Made by a program: the position numbers and the translations under genes. A stretch of 14,013 nucleotides of DNA, taken from the NCBI GenBank assembly GCA_946406305.1, contig CAMJKC010000026.1:1-14013 (forward strand), in the 5' to 3' direction. This DNA is from an uncultured Lachnospiraceae bacterium. Lineage in GTDB: Bacteria > Bacillota > Clostridia > Lachnospirales > Lachnospiraceae. Of the stretch, positions 6,290 through 14,013 are shown in pieces. Each line of letters begins with the position of its first letter. Position 1 is the first letter of the stretch. Below the pieces are notes generated by a model, which did not search any database, was not told where the DNA came from, and saw only the letters and a program-made list of their open reading frames with translations.

Positions 6290-7732
6290 CTATTCATCTT
6301 TAATCATTCTGTCAATAACAGCAACTTTATCTTTAGAAGCCTCATTAAATGGTATGATATATGTATAAAAATCTATTCCTTCCAATTTGTTAGTTTTAAT
6401 TTTACTTTTTATGTATTTTGTCATTTTTTCAATATCTTTCTTTAATTGCTCCTCTATTTCATCAATATTTGGTATTGATTTACCTTTTAATGATAATGTG
6501 TATCCAATGAATAAACCATATGCATTTTCATATTCACTATTATAATCAGATGGAACAATAATATTTTTCAAATAATCTGACTGCTCTTTATCAAATTTGT
6601 GTTTAAAAATTTCAGGATTTATTATTTTAAGTCCATTACTTGTCGCTTTATCAATATCTAATATTTTATCAAATGCCCTATCTATTGCTACTTTATAATC
6701 ATCAAGTATGTTTGAAGCACCGAACACAACCTGATTTATTATTCTATTATTACTATTTAGAGCTAATAAATGCACTCCATCGCTCTTCACATTTTCATTG
6801 TTAAACTCAATTGTAGACATTAATTTAGGTGCTTTTAATACTTGCTCTAAAAAAATATATATTAATAATTCACCAAGAGCATCATCTTTCGTATTCTCCA
6901 CACTTTTACTAAATGTTTTAAGAGCTTCCATTCCCATTCTACTTTCTTTTAATTTAGATTTATATTCATCAATTTGAGTTCTTGAAAATACATACTTATT
7001 TAAATTATCACTTAAAAACTCAATCAAATCATTAAATCTAAATTTCCCACTCTTAATATTTAGTCTATATATTTCTAAAGTTGAAGACTTCCCATCTTCT
7101 AATTTTTCATTTGATACTTTAATAAATACATTTTTGAAATTTTCATCAAATATTGAATTGGATATGCTTGTGTTATTGCTATTTTCATTCGTATCAATCA
7201 AATCAATTGTATTACGATATTGGCTAAAACTATCTAAATATTCTTTATCAATATCTTTTATCCCATCAGCACACTCTACATTATTCCTATCACAAATCGC
7301 GAATTTAAAAGCACAAACAAGAAGTTCTACAAGATTAAATTTATCTCCATTAATAATACTATATTTCGTATATTCTTTTTCACTGCCAATATAACATGTA
7401 TCATCAATTGTTGTATCTTCTTTAATGATATCTTTTATTGCTAAAACTATATTAGATTTATAATCTTCCTTTATGTTTGGAATTATATTTGTGATAAATC
7501 CATTTGCAACATCATTATTTTTACTAACTTTAACATCATTTATAAACCTCCCATCAAGGTTATCATGACCAGATTTTAAATGTCCGACTTTAGCATCATC
7601 CAAAGTTACAATTGAATCATAATCAAATCCGTATGCATTAAAAATACTTTGACACAATGGTACATTCTTTGTGCCATTATTTCTTGCCAAATATAAAAGT
7701 TTTAATAATGATCCAAAGCAAAGTCTCTTCAA
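6290..7732 (-). CDS. hamA: Hachiman HamA-type effector (DUF1837) with N-terminal extension
   Basis: Predicted protein of 480 residues; typical HamA is nearer 300. The C-terminal ~265 residues carry the DUF1837/HamA pattern: GELLIYIFLEQVLKAPKLMS (287-306), SDGVHLL (317-323), NQVVFGASNI (333-342) and a late GLFIGYTLSLKG (406-417). HamA is a PD-(D/E)XK-fold DNase in studied Hachiman systems, so E288 and D318 are candidate acidic residues. The E-x-K expected near 339-341 reads A-S-N here. The N-terminal ~200 residues (FGSLLKLLYLAR, a GHLKSGHDNL stretch at 50-59, IVLAIKDII) are a separate module, which I recall only loosely from other accessory proteins. The start is TTG, chosen because GGAG lies 8 bases before it. 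It is coupled to hamB and has its own promoter at 7765-7792. Confidence 0.78.
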   Translation of the reverse strand: MKRLCFGSLLKLLYLARNNGTKNVPLCQSIFNAYGFDYDSIVTLDDAKVGHLKSGHDNLDGRFINDVKVSKNNDVANGFITNIIPNIKEDYKSNIVLAIKDIIKEDTTIDDTCYIGSEKEYTKYSIINGDKFNLVELLVCAFKFAICDRNNVECADGIKDIDKEYLDSFSQYRNTIDLIDTNENSNNTSISNSIFDENFKNVFIKVSNEKLEDGKSSTLEIYRLNIKSGKFRFNDLIEFLSDNLNKYVFSRTQIDEYKSKLKESRMGMEALKTFSKSVENTKDDALGELLIYIFLEQVLKAPKLMSTIEFNNENVKSDGVHLLALNSNNRIINQVVFGASNILDDYKVAIDRAFDKILDIDKATSNGLKIINPEIFKHKFDKEQSDYLKNIIVPSDYNSEYENAYGLFIGYTLSLKGKSIPNIDEIEEQLKKDIEKMTKYIKSKIKTNKLEGIDFYTYIIPFNEASKDKVAVIDRMIKDE

Positions 7733-7759
7733 AAGAAATACTCCTATTTAACAATTCTT

Positions 7760-7800
7760 AAAGCATTATATTTATATATATAAATTAGTAAATATGCTTT
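7760..7800. repeat. Inverted repeat over the hamA promoter
   Basis: AAAGCAT (7760-7766) pairs with ATGCTTT (7794-7800), and the stem continues through A/T-rich bases with a small bulge. Read on the plus strand it is followed by six T's, like a terminator, but no plus-strand gene precedes it. On the minus strand it covers both promoter boxes of hamA. It may be an operator or a structure that insulates hamAB from the upstream operon. Confidence 0.4.
7765..7792 (-). promoter_or_regulatory. Probable hamAB promoter
   Basis: On the minus strand a perfect -10 TATAAT (7765-7770) is preceded at 16 bases by TTTACT (7787-7792), a partial -35. It lies 32 bases before the TTG start of hamA. The pair lies inside an inverted repeat (7760-7800), which could be an operator. 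Confidence 0.5.
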
Positions 7801-7804
7801 TTTG

Positions 7805-8074
7805 TTATTCTTTGTTCGTCCCTACACTATTTGAATTTTTATTATAATGTTCTGCAGTAAATGAGTAGACATCCATCTCTGACCATACACTTGTACCATT
7901 ATCGTCAACCAGTTGGTATACTTTTCCTGTAAGGGTATCTAATAAAAATTGATCCCTTGCATTTAATGTTGATTGATGAATTTGGTATCTTCCATTTTGA
8001 TTATTAGTTACCATGCAACCAGAAGATAAAAACAAAACACATATTAAACTTATTAACAAAACAATCTTTTTCAT
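7805..8074 (-). CDS. Small predicted lipoprotein between two defence systems
   Basis: Predicted protein of 89 residues. MKKIVLLISLICVLFLSSGC is a clean type II signal peptide: basic start, about 14 hydrophobic residues and a lipobox ending in C20. The -3 position is Ser, slightly off consensus. The ~70-residue mature part is polar and contains RDQFLLDTLTGKVYQL, a phrase seen in assorted small phage and bacterial proteins whose role I do not know, then a hydrophilic Asn/Ser-rich tail. AAAGGAG lies 10 bases before the ATG, and the gene starts 32 bases after the endonuclease stop, so it is probably in the restriction-modification operon. It would sit on the outer face of the membrane. A role in blocking phage DNA entry, as for some prophage lipoproteins, is only a guess from context. 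Confidence 0.72.
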   Translation of the reverse strand: MKKIVLLISLICVLFLSSGCMVTNNQNGRYQIHQSTLNARDQFLLDTLTGKVYQLVDDNGTSVWSEMDVYSFTAEHYNKNSNSVGTNKE

Positions 8075-8106
8075 AAAATATTAACTCCTTTTATATTGGT
8101 AATTAT

Positions 8107-9543
8107 CTATGCTAATAACTTTTTTATTTCAAATTTTCTATTTTGTAAATATAAATCATATGCCTCAATAGCAGGAATGAACTTTACTAAAATTGGCTCT
8201 AATTTTAATGGTTCTTCTGTAAACATGTCCATTTTAACATAACTTTTATCTTGCACATTTTTATCTTCTGCTGGTAATAAAAATATATTTTTAACTGCAT
8301 ATTTATTATCTTCAACTAATTTTTTATAAGCGAGTTGATACAAGAACTGTTTTGTTATTGATTCTATACCAGGTTGCCTCTTCGGAACTTGTCCTTTTTC
8401 AAGTAGTGGATAATAATATTTTGCATCTAAAATTATAAAATATTTGCATTCTCCATTTTTATAAATTGTAATTGCATCTGGTATAAGTGTCTTAGAAGCA
8501 AGTTTACTAGTATATGTCCACTTCGGCTTTTCAATAATATCTATAAGTTTTTGATTATTGTCATCGCAAACAATTGATGTGTCAATATCTTTCAATTTGG
8601 TCTCTAACTTATTATCAAATATTTCAGTGCATACTTCTTCCCATATCAAATTAAAACTTTGAGTTCCATAATATGACATACATTCTATATCATTTATGCT
8701 TTGATCTTTATTAACATAAGTATAAAACAATTTAAGTAAATTTAGTTTTCTTGTATTAAACACTACATTGATTTCTTTTAATATTTTGTATGATATATAC
8801 TCTATATCTCCTACATCGCTTAAGGTCCCATCAGTTAAATCAACTCCTGCCAAATCAAATAATTCAAATATCTTTGAATCATCGAATTCTTTAGATATTT
8901 TAGTAAGTATTATTTTATGTAGAACTGTAAAGAAATCAAAATCATCATAATAATTTTTTTTTGTTTTTAACTCTATATAATACGGTTTGTTATTACTAAT
9001 AAGCATAAATGTTTCATTAATAGTTCTATCCCATATTATATTTCCCTCTCCATTAGTTTCTATTATTTCTTGATCATTTCTATAAATACCATACTCATAA
9101 TAATCGTTTAATAAATAAAGCGCCATCGCTAAATAATTATAAGATCCACTATAATCACTTTCATTATACATTTTTATAATTTTATGTTTTGAATCATATT
9201 TAGATATAACTTTAATGATTTGTTTCATTTCTTCCAATGGCTCATTATTATTTATATACTTTGGATAACAGGCAATTAATATTTCAAATACAATAACAAT
9301 TCCTACATAATTAAACACATAATAAATCTCATCTGAATTACTTGACACTTCTTCTATTACTTCATCTTCATAATTTAACTCTTCTATGTTCTCATTATCT
9401 TTTCTAATTGTTTTTAATATGCTATACTCTTTTAATTTTTTTATAATTAAATCTAAGTGATTATAATCCTTACAATCCAATAATATTTTTAAATCACTAT
9501 ATGTATATCTTTTCAATTCTTTTGCAAATATAGTTTTTAACAT
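8107..9543 (-). CDS. LlaJI-family restriction endonuclease subunit
   Basis: Predicted protein of 478 residues with a C-terminal nuclease domain of the LlaJI family (PD-(D/E)XK type). The core reads LIPDAITIY (353-361) then FIILDAKYY (369-377), giving D356, D373 and K375 as catalytic residues. It is followed by PGIESITKQFLYQLAYKKL (391-409), typical of the family, and FLLPAE (421-426). The N-terminal ~300 residues are less conserved and may recognise DNA or bind the NTPase partner. In LlaJI, restriction needs this protein plus an McrB-like GTPase, which matches the gene just upstream. The ATG begins one base after the stop of that gene and has no strong ribosome site, so translation is probably coupled. 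All three catalytic positions are present, so it should be active on unmodified DNA. Confidence 0.82.
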   Translation of the reverse strand: MLKTIFAKELKRYTYSDLKILLDCKDYNHLDLIIKKLKEYSILKTIRKDNENIEELNYEDEVIEEVSSNSDEIYYVFNYVGIVIVFEILIACYPKYINNNEPLEEMKQIIKVISKYDSKHKIIKMYNESDYSGSYNYLAMALYLLNDYYEYGIYRNDQEIIETNGEGNIIWDRTINETFMLISNNKPYYIELKTKKNYYDDFDFFTVLHKIILTKISKEFDDSKIFELFDLAGVDLTDGTLSDVGDIEYISYKILKEINVVFNTRKLNLLKLFYTYVNKDQSINDIECMSYYGTQSFNLIWEEVCTEIFDNKLETKLKDIDTSIVCDDNNQKLIDIIEKPKWTYTSKLASKTLIPDAITIYKNGECKYFIILDAKYYYPLLEKGQVPKRQPGIESITKQFLYQLAYKKLVEDNKYAVKNIFLLPAEDKNVQDKSYVKMDMFTEEPLKLEPILVKFIPAIEAYDLYLQNRKFEIKKLLA

Positions 9544-9544
9544 A

Positions 9545-11560
9545 TTAATCTAGAATTTCATTTATTTTCGCCGCGTCAGTTGTATATACTGAATCTATGC
9601 TATCAATATTGAATATTTTAAGCCCCACCTTATTGAGCTTTGTGCATATATTTGAATATCTAAAAATTCCATTATACAAGTCTACAAATATTTTAGAAGA
9701 TCTTGATTTAAAAACATCCTCAAATAAATACATTAATACTTTGTCTTTAAATGTCTCTTCAAAATCATTACCTTTTACAATTGTTTCATCTTTATTACTT
9801 TCATCATACATATTTCCTAATACTTTTTTCGAGATGAAAAATGGGCCAAGTTGTTTATCTTCATTAATTTTATTTGCTGCTATACAATCATTAATTGCTT
9901 TTCTCAATCTATTCCAATTAATGTATTGCTTGCCATTTACTACATCGAGTTCAATTATTCTATTTTTAATCTTCTCTTCCTCTTTATCTATACCAATATA
10001 CTCAAAATTCCATCTTCTCTTGAATGCAGTATCCATAGGGAATACACCTTGATCTGCACTATTCATAGTGGCCCATATAAACAAATTGCTTGGGATTTTA
10101 ATTTTATTACTTTCTAATTTTATACCTTCTTTTAACAAAAATTTCTTTATGTCCTCACTCGCTTCTACAGGATACATACTTTCTTCATTATCATCTCTGT
10201 CAAGCAATTGAAATAAATCACCGAATACTGCTGCAACATTAGCTCTATTTATCTCTTCGATTAATAATAAATATGGTGTATTAGGATTCTTGTTTGCCTT
10301 TACAAATAATCTCATAAATGGTCCTGGGACATATTCATATGAAATACTATTATCATCTTCATCAGTCACAAATTTGACATATGGTCTAATTGCTCTTCCG
10401 TGATTTCTATTAACATTTGTAGCCTGTGTAGTTCCATTTAAATTTTTTACTTCAAATTCTTCATCATTATATATTCCTAATAGTATTGGTAATCTCGTAA
10501 CTCCATCATCAAATTTATCAAACAACTTATTAAACTTGCTTTGAGCAGTCATACTCGGATCTGTTACAACTTTCAACACACTTTTAATATTATCACTTAT
10601 TTTACTACTATTTTTATTCATAATAGGTTTATATGTTCCTACAAAATTTGCATATGTATAATCTGGATGGAATGTTACTCTTTCGTATTGATCTTCGTTA
10701 TCTCCTATCAACTCTTTTTTTTCATTATTAAGCTTAAAACTCTTACCAGTACCAGGAGCTCCAAAAACTATACGGTTTCGCTTGTAATTTGATGGCTTTG
10801 CAAAACTACTACTTGTAAGATTATGCTCAAGCATTTTCTTTACATACTTTAACTTAAATTCGTGTAAATAAAAATTATTCTTTTCTCCTATACTTCTTGT
10901 CCCTTTTACATTTGCAGATAAATCTTTTGAGACGAGTTTATCTTTTTTTATAGTTAAATTTCGCGAAATTCCATATTCATCATTTGCTAATCCTAATATC
11001 TCTAAATAATACATAGTAGTTTGATAGGCCCACTGTGAACTATTATCAGTAATAGTTGGCGACTTCTCTAATATTCTATTACTTATATTTATTAATGCTA
11101 TATGTTTATTCTCATCATCAATACTAATTTTAGTATATTCAATATAATCATTCCATAAATCATTATTTACAAATGCGTCATAAATTGAAATATATTGACA
11201 AATATATGCATTTTCTATTGATGTGGTTATAAATTGTAATATCATATCATCTATTATTCTATATTTATCAACATTTTCTTTATTAATTACATCTATCTTT
11301 TGCAAATAATTTAAAATTTCAGATAAATAATTATTGTTTCCATTAGAATCCTCATTCTTATTGAACACCTCTACTATTTGCTTTGTTATTTCATCTTTCG
11401 CATTACCACTTAAATCCAAATATAAACCATCTATAGAAATATAATTACTCAAAAATTTACATACAAAAAATAAAGTATCAAACTTAGAAGATTTGTCTGC
11501 CACAATATTTCCATTTGAAAAATCTAATTTTGAGAACTTTTTTAACAAATAATTAATCAT
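9545..11560 (-). CDS. McrB-like AAA+ NTPase restriction subunit
   Basis: Predicted protein of 671 residues. The C-terminal half is an McrB-type AAA+ motor: Walker A GAPGTGKS (267-274), THE region VTFHPDYTYANFVG (295-308), Walker B LLLIEEINRA (431-440), the MNTSD-like signature MNSADQ (499-504) and FKRRW (513-517) with arginine-finger residues. McrB proteins use GTP; the nucleotide here is inferred. The N-terminal ~240 residues are unlike the motor and probably recognise DNA. It corresponds to the R1 subunit of LlaJI-type systems, which works with the endonuclease encoded directly downstream. AGGAG lies 9 bases before the ATG, and the start overlaps the methyltransferase end by 8 bases, so the genes form one operon. 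Confidence 0.88.
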   Translation of the reverse strand: MINYLLKKFSKLDFSNGNIVADKSSKFDTLFFVCKFLSNYISIDGLYLDLSGNAKDEITKQIVEVFNKNEDSNGNNNYLSEILNYLQKIDVINKENVDKYRIIDDMILQFITTSIENAYICQYISIYDAFVNNDLWNDYIEYTKISIDDENKHIALINISNRILEKSPTITDNSSQWAYQTTMYYLEILGLANDEYGISRNLTIKKDKLVSKDLSANVKGTRSIGEKNNFYLHEFKLKYVKKMLEHNLTSSSFAKPSNYKRNRIVFGAPGTGKSFKLNNEKKELIGDNEDQYERVTFHPDYTYANFVGTYKPIMNKNSSKISDNIKSVLKVVTDPSMTAQSKFNKLFDKFDDGVTRLPILLGIYNDEEFEVKNLNGTTQATNVNRNHGRAIRPYVKFVTDEDDNSISYEYVPGPFMRLFVKANKNPNTPYLLLIEEINRANVAAVFGDLFQLLDRDDNEESMYPVEASEDIKKFLLKEGIKLESNKIKIPSNLFIWATMNSADQGVFPMDTAFKRRWNFEYIGIDKEEEKIKNRIIELDVVNGKQYINWNRLRKAINDCIAANKINEDKQLGPFFISKKVLGNMYDESNKDETIVKGNDFEETFKDKVLMYLFEDVFKSRSSKIFVDLYNGIFRYSNICTKLNKVGLKIFNIDSIDSVYTTDAAKINEILD

Positions 11561-13979
11561 CTTTTTTTACTCCTATATAATATATTGAATTGCTATCAAC
11601 ATTTATTGTAAATTTTGATAGATTCTTTACTATTGCATAATATTTTCTAAATTCATCAGTAGAATAAATTGATAAGTCTATATTATCTATATTGTTTTTA
11701 GTCTCAAAAATACAAAATGAACCATTTACAATCATACCTTTAGGTAGTATTGTTGCTCTTGTATTATATGTAAAATTAGTAAATATTATATTGTTTTTAT
11801 TGAAATACTTACTAATCTGAAAACCATCTAAAGAATCAATATATTTATCATAGCCTTCTTTATGAACTATTGTGCCATCATCAAGTAAATTTTTTGATCT
11901 AATTACCCATATCTTCCCATCATTTTTTAAATACTTGTTTGTTACTTGTCTATCTCTATAAAAATCAAAAACATCTAATTTTAAGTTCTTTATATATTTA
12001 TCGAACCACTCATCTCTATACAAAATCCATAATTTTTTGTTATATATATAATCATATTCAACATCTTTTAAAATTCTCTCATTTATATTTTCAATATGTG
12101 TCAGTTTTTTTTTATCAAAATTTTTGTTAAAATGTACTGATATGATTTCAATAAAAACCTCATCAAAATATTTAACACCATAATCATACAATGACACAAC
12201 TCTATATTCCCTTTCATAAGCATGACGAACATCGTTACAATCTGGTATCATAATAAACACCTTCGGTATAACACAAAGGATTTCATCAGATAAATATCTA
12301 AACTTATCTAAAAACAAACAGAAAATATTATCAGTCTTGACTTTTATATATTCTTTATAATCTTTTTTAGCTTTGGCATCCAACTTAAAATAGGGTGGAT
12401 TACTTATTATAAAATTATACTTTTTATTATTAAAATCACATTTTATAAAATCATCATTGATATAATTAAATTTAAATTTTGAACTCAATTTTAATGACTT
12501 AATTATTTCTTTCAGCTTACTCAATGCTTCTATTGATATATCTATTAAATCAAACTCAACTTTTTCACAATCATCAACTAACCTTAAAATTTGCGGAATA
12601 AAAGCTCCTACTCCCACTGATGGTTCTAAAATATGTATTTCTTTATCACTTATCTTTAGCTCCTTAATTGTATTATATACTATAGATTGTGGAGTATAAA
12701 ATGAACCCGTTTCTTTTGTATTGTTAAGTTTTTTTTCATATATAAATGATTTAATATATGTATTTTTTGTTATAACTTTATCAGGGATGCTTTTTCTCTT
12801 ATAAGATAAAATAAAATTATCATATTCAATCATTTCTTTAATATTACAAGCAATTAGATACATTATTTTTGTTGGTACTGCCTCACCTATTGACTGACGA
12901 ATTAGTGTTTCAGCATTGTTTATTATATCTCTATTATTATCATTAACCCAAACAAATTCATCTGGTATAGTCATCACTCTCATTAATTCTCGTATTGATA
13001 AAACTCTGTCATCCTTTGGATGGATTGTTGATTGACTTGCAAGTTGATCGTTTCGTGTTGTAATGCATGGTGCTGGTTTATCCCAATACATTCTGCAAAA
13101 TTTATTTCCCATAAATCCAGATTTCAATATTTGTTTTTTACCATTTACTAATTTATACGGAATTTTATTCTTTTTATTATCAAATGCTGTTTCCCCTTCC
13201 TTTAAATCGTGTATCCATTCTTGCATATACTGAGGATAGATTCTAAATGAATGATAATAATCATTTTTATCAAATTTACCATATTTAAGACTTTTTAAGT
13301 CGCCTATAGCATCTCTAACAGTAACTATACTACTTTTTAAAGGAAATATATTTAATGGAGACATATTAATCTCACTTTTTAATGTACCTATCACTATTGT
13401 TCGTGGTCTACTCGATGGCACACCATATTCCATAAAATTTATTACTTTTCCAAAAATGTTATATTTATTGGATAAATTTTTATTAATACAACTTTCTATG
13501 CTTAATTGCTCTTCATCTTTATCAATACACATTGTTGTTAAAAAAGCTCTTACATTTTCAAAAACAAATACTCTTGGCTCTAGCTCTTTTATAATATGTA
13601 TAGCCTCCACGACAAGTGAATTTCTATTTATCTCATTACCTTTTTTATAATTAGCAGTTGACATCCCCTGACATGGCGGAGTCGCAATTAAAACATCTAA
13701 TTTATTAATGTTCTCCTTTTCTTTCCACATTTTTAATTCATTAAAAACTTTTTGTTTAGTTTTTTGTAAAGTTATATCTCCACTAATATAACCAGAATTA
13801 TATTTGCATTTTTTATTATATTTTTGAATGTTAAGTCTTCTTTCAATTATTTCATTTGTTGCTATACACTCAAACCCTGCTTGTTTAAATCCATAACACC
13901 CTACACCTGCGCTACTAAAAAGACTAACATAAGTTAGTGGCACTTTATTAATTTTTTTATTATTTGTTTCTAAAGCCAT
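11553..13979 (-). CDS. Fused C5-cytosine / N6-adenine DNA methyltransferase
   Basis: Predicted protein of 808 residues with two complete methyltransferase cores. Residues about 15-385 are a C5-cytosine enzyme: motif I SLFSSAGVGCYGF (19-31), catalytic ATPPCQG (99-105, C103), ENV (141-143), RPRT (191-194), IHPKDDRVLSIREL (319-332) and motif X SIGEAVPT (363-370). Residues about 420 onward are an N6-adenine enzyme of the TaqI/Eco57I kind: GSFYTP (425-430), SAM motif EPSVGVGAF (452-460) and NPPY (527-530), then ~275 residues that probably recognise target DNA. It should protect host sites from the McrB/LlaJI nuclease pair. LlaJI itself uses two separate C5 enzymes, so this fusion is unusual. A TATAAT lies 3 bases before the ATG and no clear Shine-Dalgarno is seen, so the start is open; GTG at codon 13 is an alternative. 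Confidence 0.9.
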   Translation of the reverse strand: MALETNNKKINKVPLTYVSLFSSAGVGCYGFKQAGFECIATNEIIERRLNIQKYNKKCKYNSGYISGDITLQKTKQKVFNELKMWKEKENINKLDVLIATPPCQGMSTANYKKGNEINRNSLVVEAIHIIKELEPRVFVFENVRAFLTTMCIDKDEEQLSIESCINKNLSNKYNIFGKVINFMEYGVPSSRPRTIVIGTLKSEINMSPLNIFPLKSSIVTVRDAIGDLKSLKYGKFDKNDYYHSFRIYPQYMQEWIHDLKEGETAFDNKKNKIPYKLVNGKKQILKSGFMGNKFCRMYWDKPAPCITTRNDQLASQSTIHPKDDRVLSIRELMRVMTIPDEFVWVNDNNRDIINNAETLIRQSIGEAVPTKIMYLIACNIKEMIEYDNFILSYKRKSIPDKVITKNTYIKSFIYEKKLNNTKETGSFYTPQSIVYNTIKELKISDKEIHILEPSVGVGAFIPQILRLVDDCEKVEFDLIDISIEALSKLKEIIKSLKLSSKFKFNYINDDFIKCDFNNKKYNFIISNPPYFKLDAKAKKDYKEYIKVKTDNIFCLFLDKFRYLSDEILCVIPKVFIMIPDCNDVRHAYEREYRVVSLYDYGVKYFDEVFIEIISVHFNKNFDKKKLTHIENINERILKDVEYDYIYNKKLWILYRDEWFDKYIKNLKLDVFDFYRDRQVTNKYLKNDGKIWVIRSKNLLDDGTIVHKEGYDKYIDSLDGFQISKYFNKNNIIFTNFTYNTRATILPKGMIVNGSFCIFETKNNIDNIDLSIYSTDEFRKYYAIVKNLSKFTINVDSNSIYYIGVKKDD
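13923..13938. repeat. Short inverted repeat in the methyltransferase start
   Basis: ACTAAC-ATAA-GTTAGT is a perfect 6-bp palindrome with a 4-base loop, about 40 bases inside the methyltransferase gene (codons for LTYVSL). It could be a transcript hairpin or a repressor site near the 5' end, or chance. Confidence 0.25.
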
Positions 13980-14013
13980 ATTATTATATTTTTCTTTCTT
14001 TATATTTTATGTT

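Noticed and set aside
7760..7803. Plus-strand terminator at the hamA promoter hairpin
   Set aside because: The stem is followed by T's only on the plus strand, and no plus-strand gene lies before it. The promoter overlap is the more relevant reading.
9597..10117. Plus-strand open frames inside the McrB-like and other defence genes
   Set aside because: They are low-complexity antisense shadows of strong minus-strand genes with no ribosome site or recognisable domain.
13983..13988. TATAAT just before the methyltransferase ATG as its promoter
   Set aside because: No -35-like hexamer is seen at the right spacing and the start site would fall inside the gene. The surrounding sequence is so A+T-rich that TATAAT can occur by chance.

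Overview
The window is strongly A+T-rich and every recognisable gene lies on the minus strand. Gram-positive style ribosome-binding sites (GGAG, AAAGGAG), one TTG start and AT-biased codons point to a low-GC Firmicute, most likely a clostridial-type organism. The species cannot be told from the sequence. Gene order below follows transcription, from right to left.

Right two thirds (about 3650-14013): an anti-phage defence island. The first operon is a restriction-modification system with three tightly packed genes. These are a methyltransferase that fuses a C5-cytosine domain to an N6-adenine domain (11553-13979), an McrB-like AAA+ NTPase (9545-11560) and a LlaJI-family endonuclease (8107-9543). 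A small predicted lipoprotein follows 32 bases later (7805-8074). A hairpin-overlapped promoter then leads into a two-gene Hachiman-type system: an enlarged HamA (6290-7732) and the Ski2-like helicase HamB (3692-6286). A clear rho-independent terminator (3647-3674) closes the block.

The two systems should complement each other. The methyltransferase marks host DNA and the McrB/LlaJI pair cuts unmodified DNA. HamAB is expected to respond to aberrant DNA and act through the HamA effector.

Middle (about 2570-3646): a non-coding, hairpin-rich stretch holding a perfect 16-bp inverted repeat and three TTGGAGA repeats at an 11-bp period. It lies upstream of an unrecognised 158-residue membrane protein (2859-3335). 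About 290 A+T-rich bases follow in which I see no gene.

Left end (1-2569): a partly decayed accessory cluster. It has the remnant of a Schlafen/AlbA-type ATP-binding regulator (truncated and frameshifted), a coupled MutT-like Nudix hydrolase, and dinD. Last comes a RelB/DinJ-type antitoxin with its PIN toxin, which runs off the left edge. The antitoxin frame is broken at a run of seven A's, which is also a canonical -1 slippery heptamer. Three TGTANTACA palindromes overlie its promoter.

The strongest candidates for new biology are the C5/N6A fusion methyltransferase in a LlaJI-type operon, the ~200-residue N-terminal extension and atypical active site of HamA, the lipoprotein between the two systems, and the possible recoding of the antitoxin.
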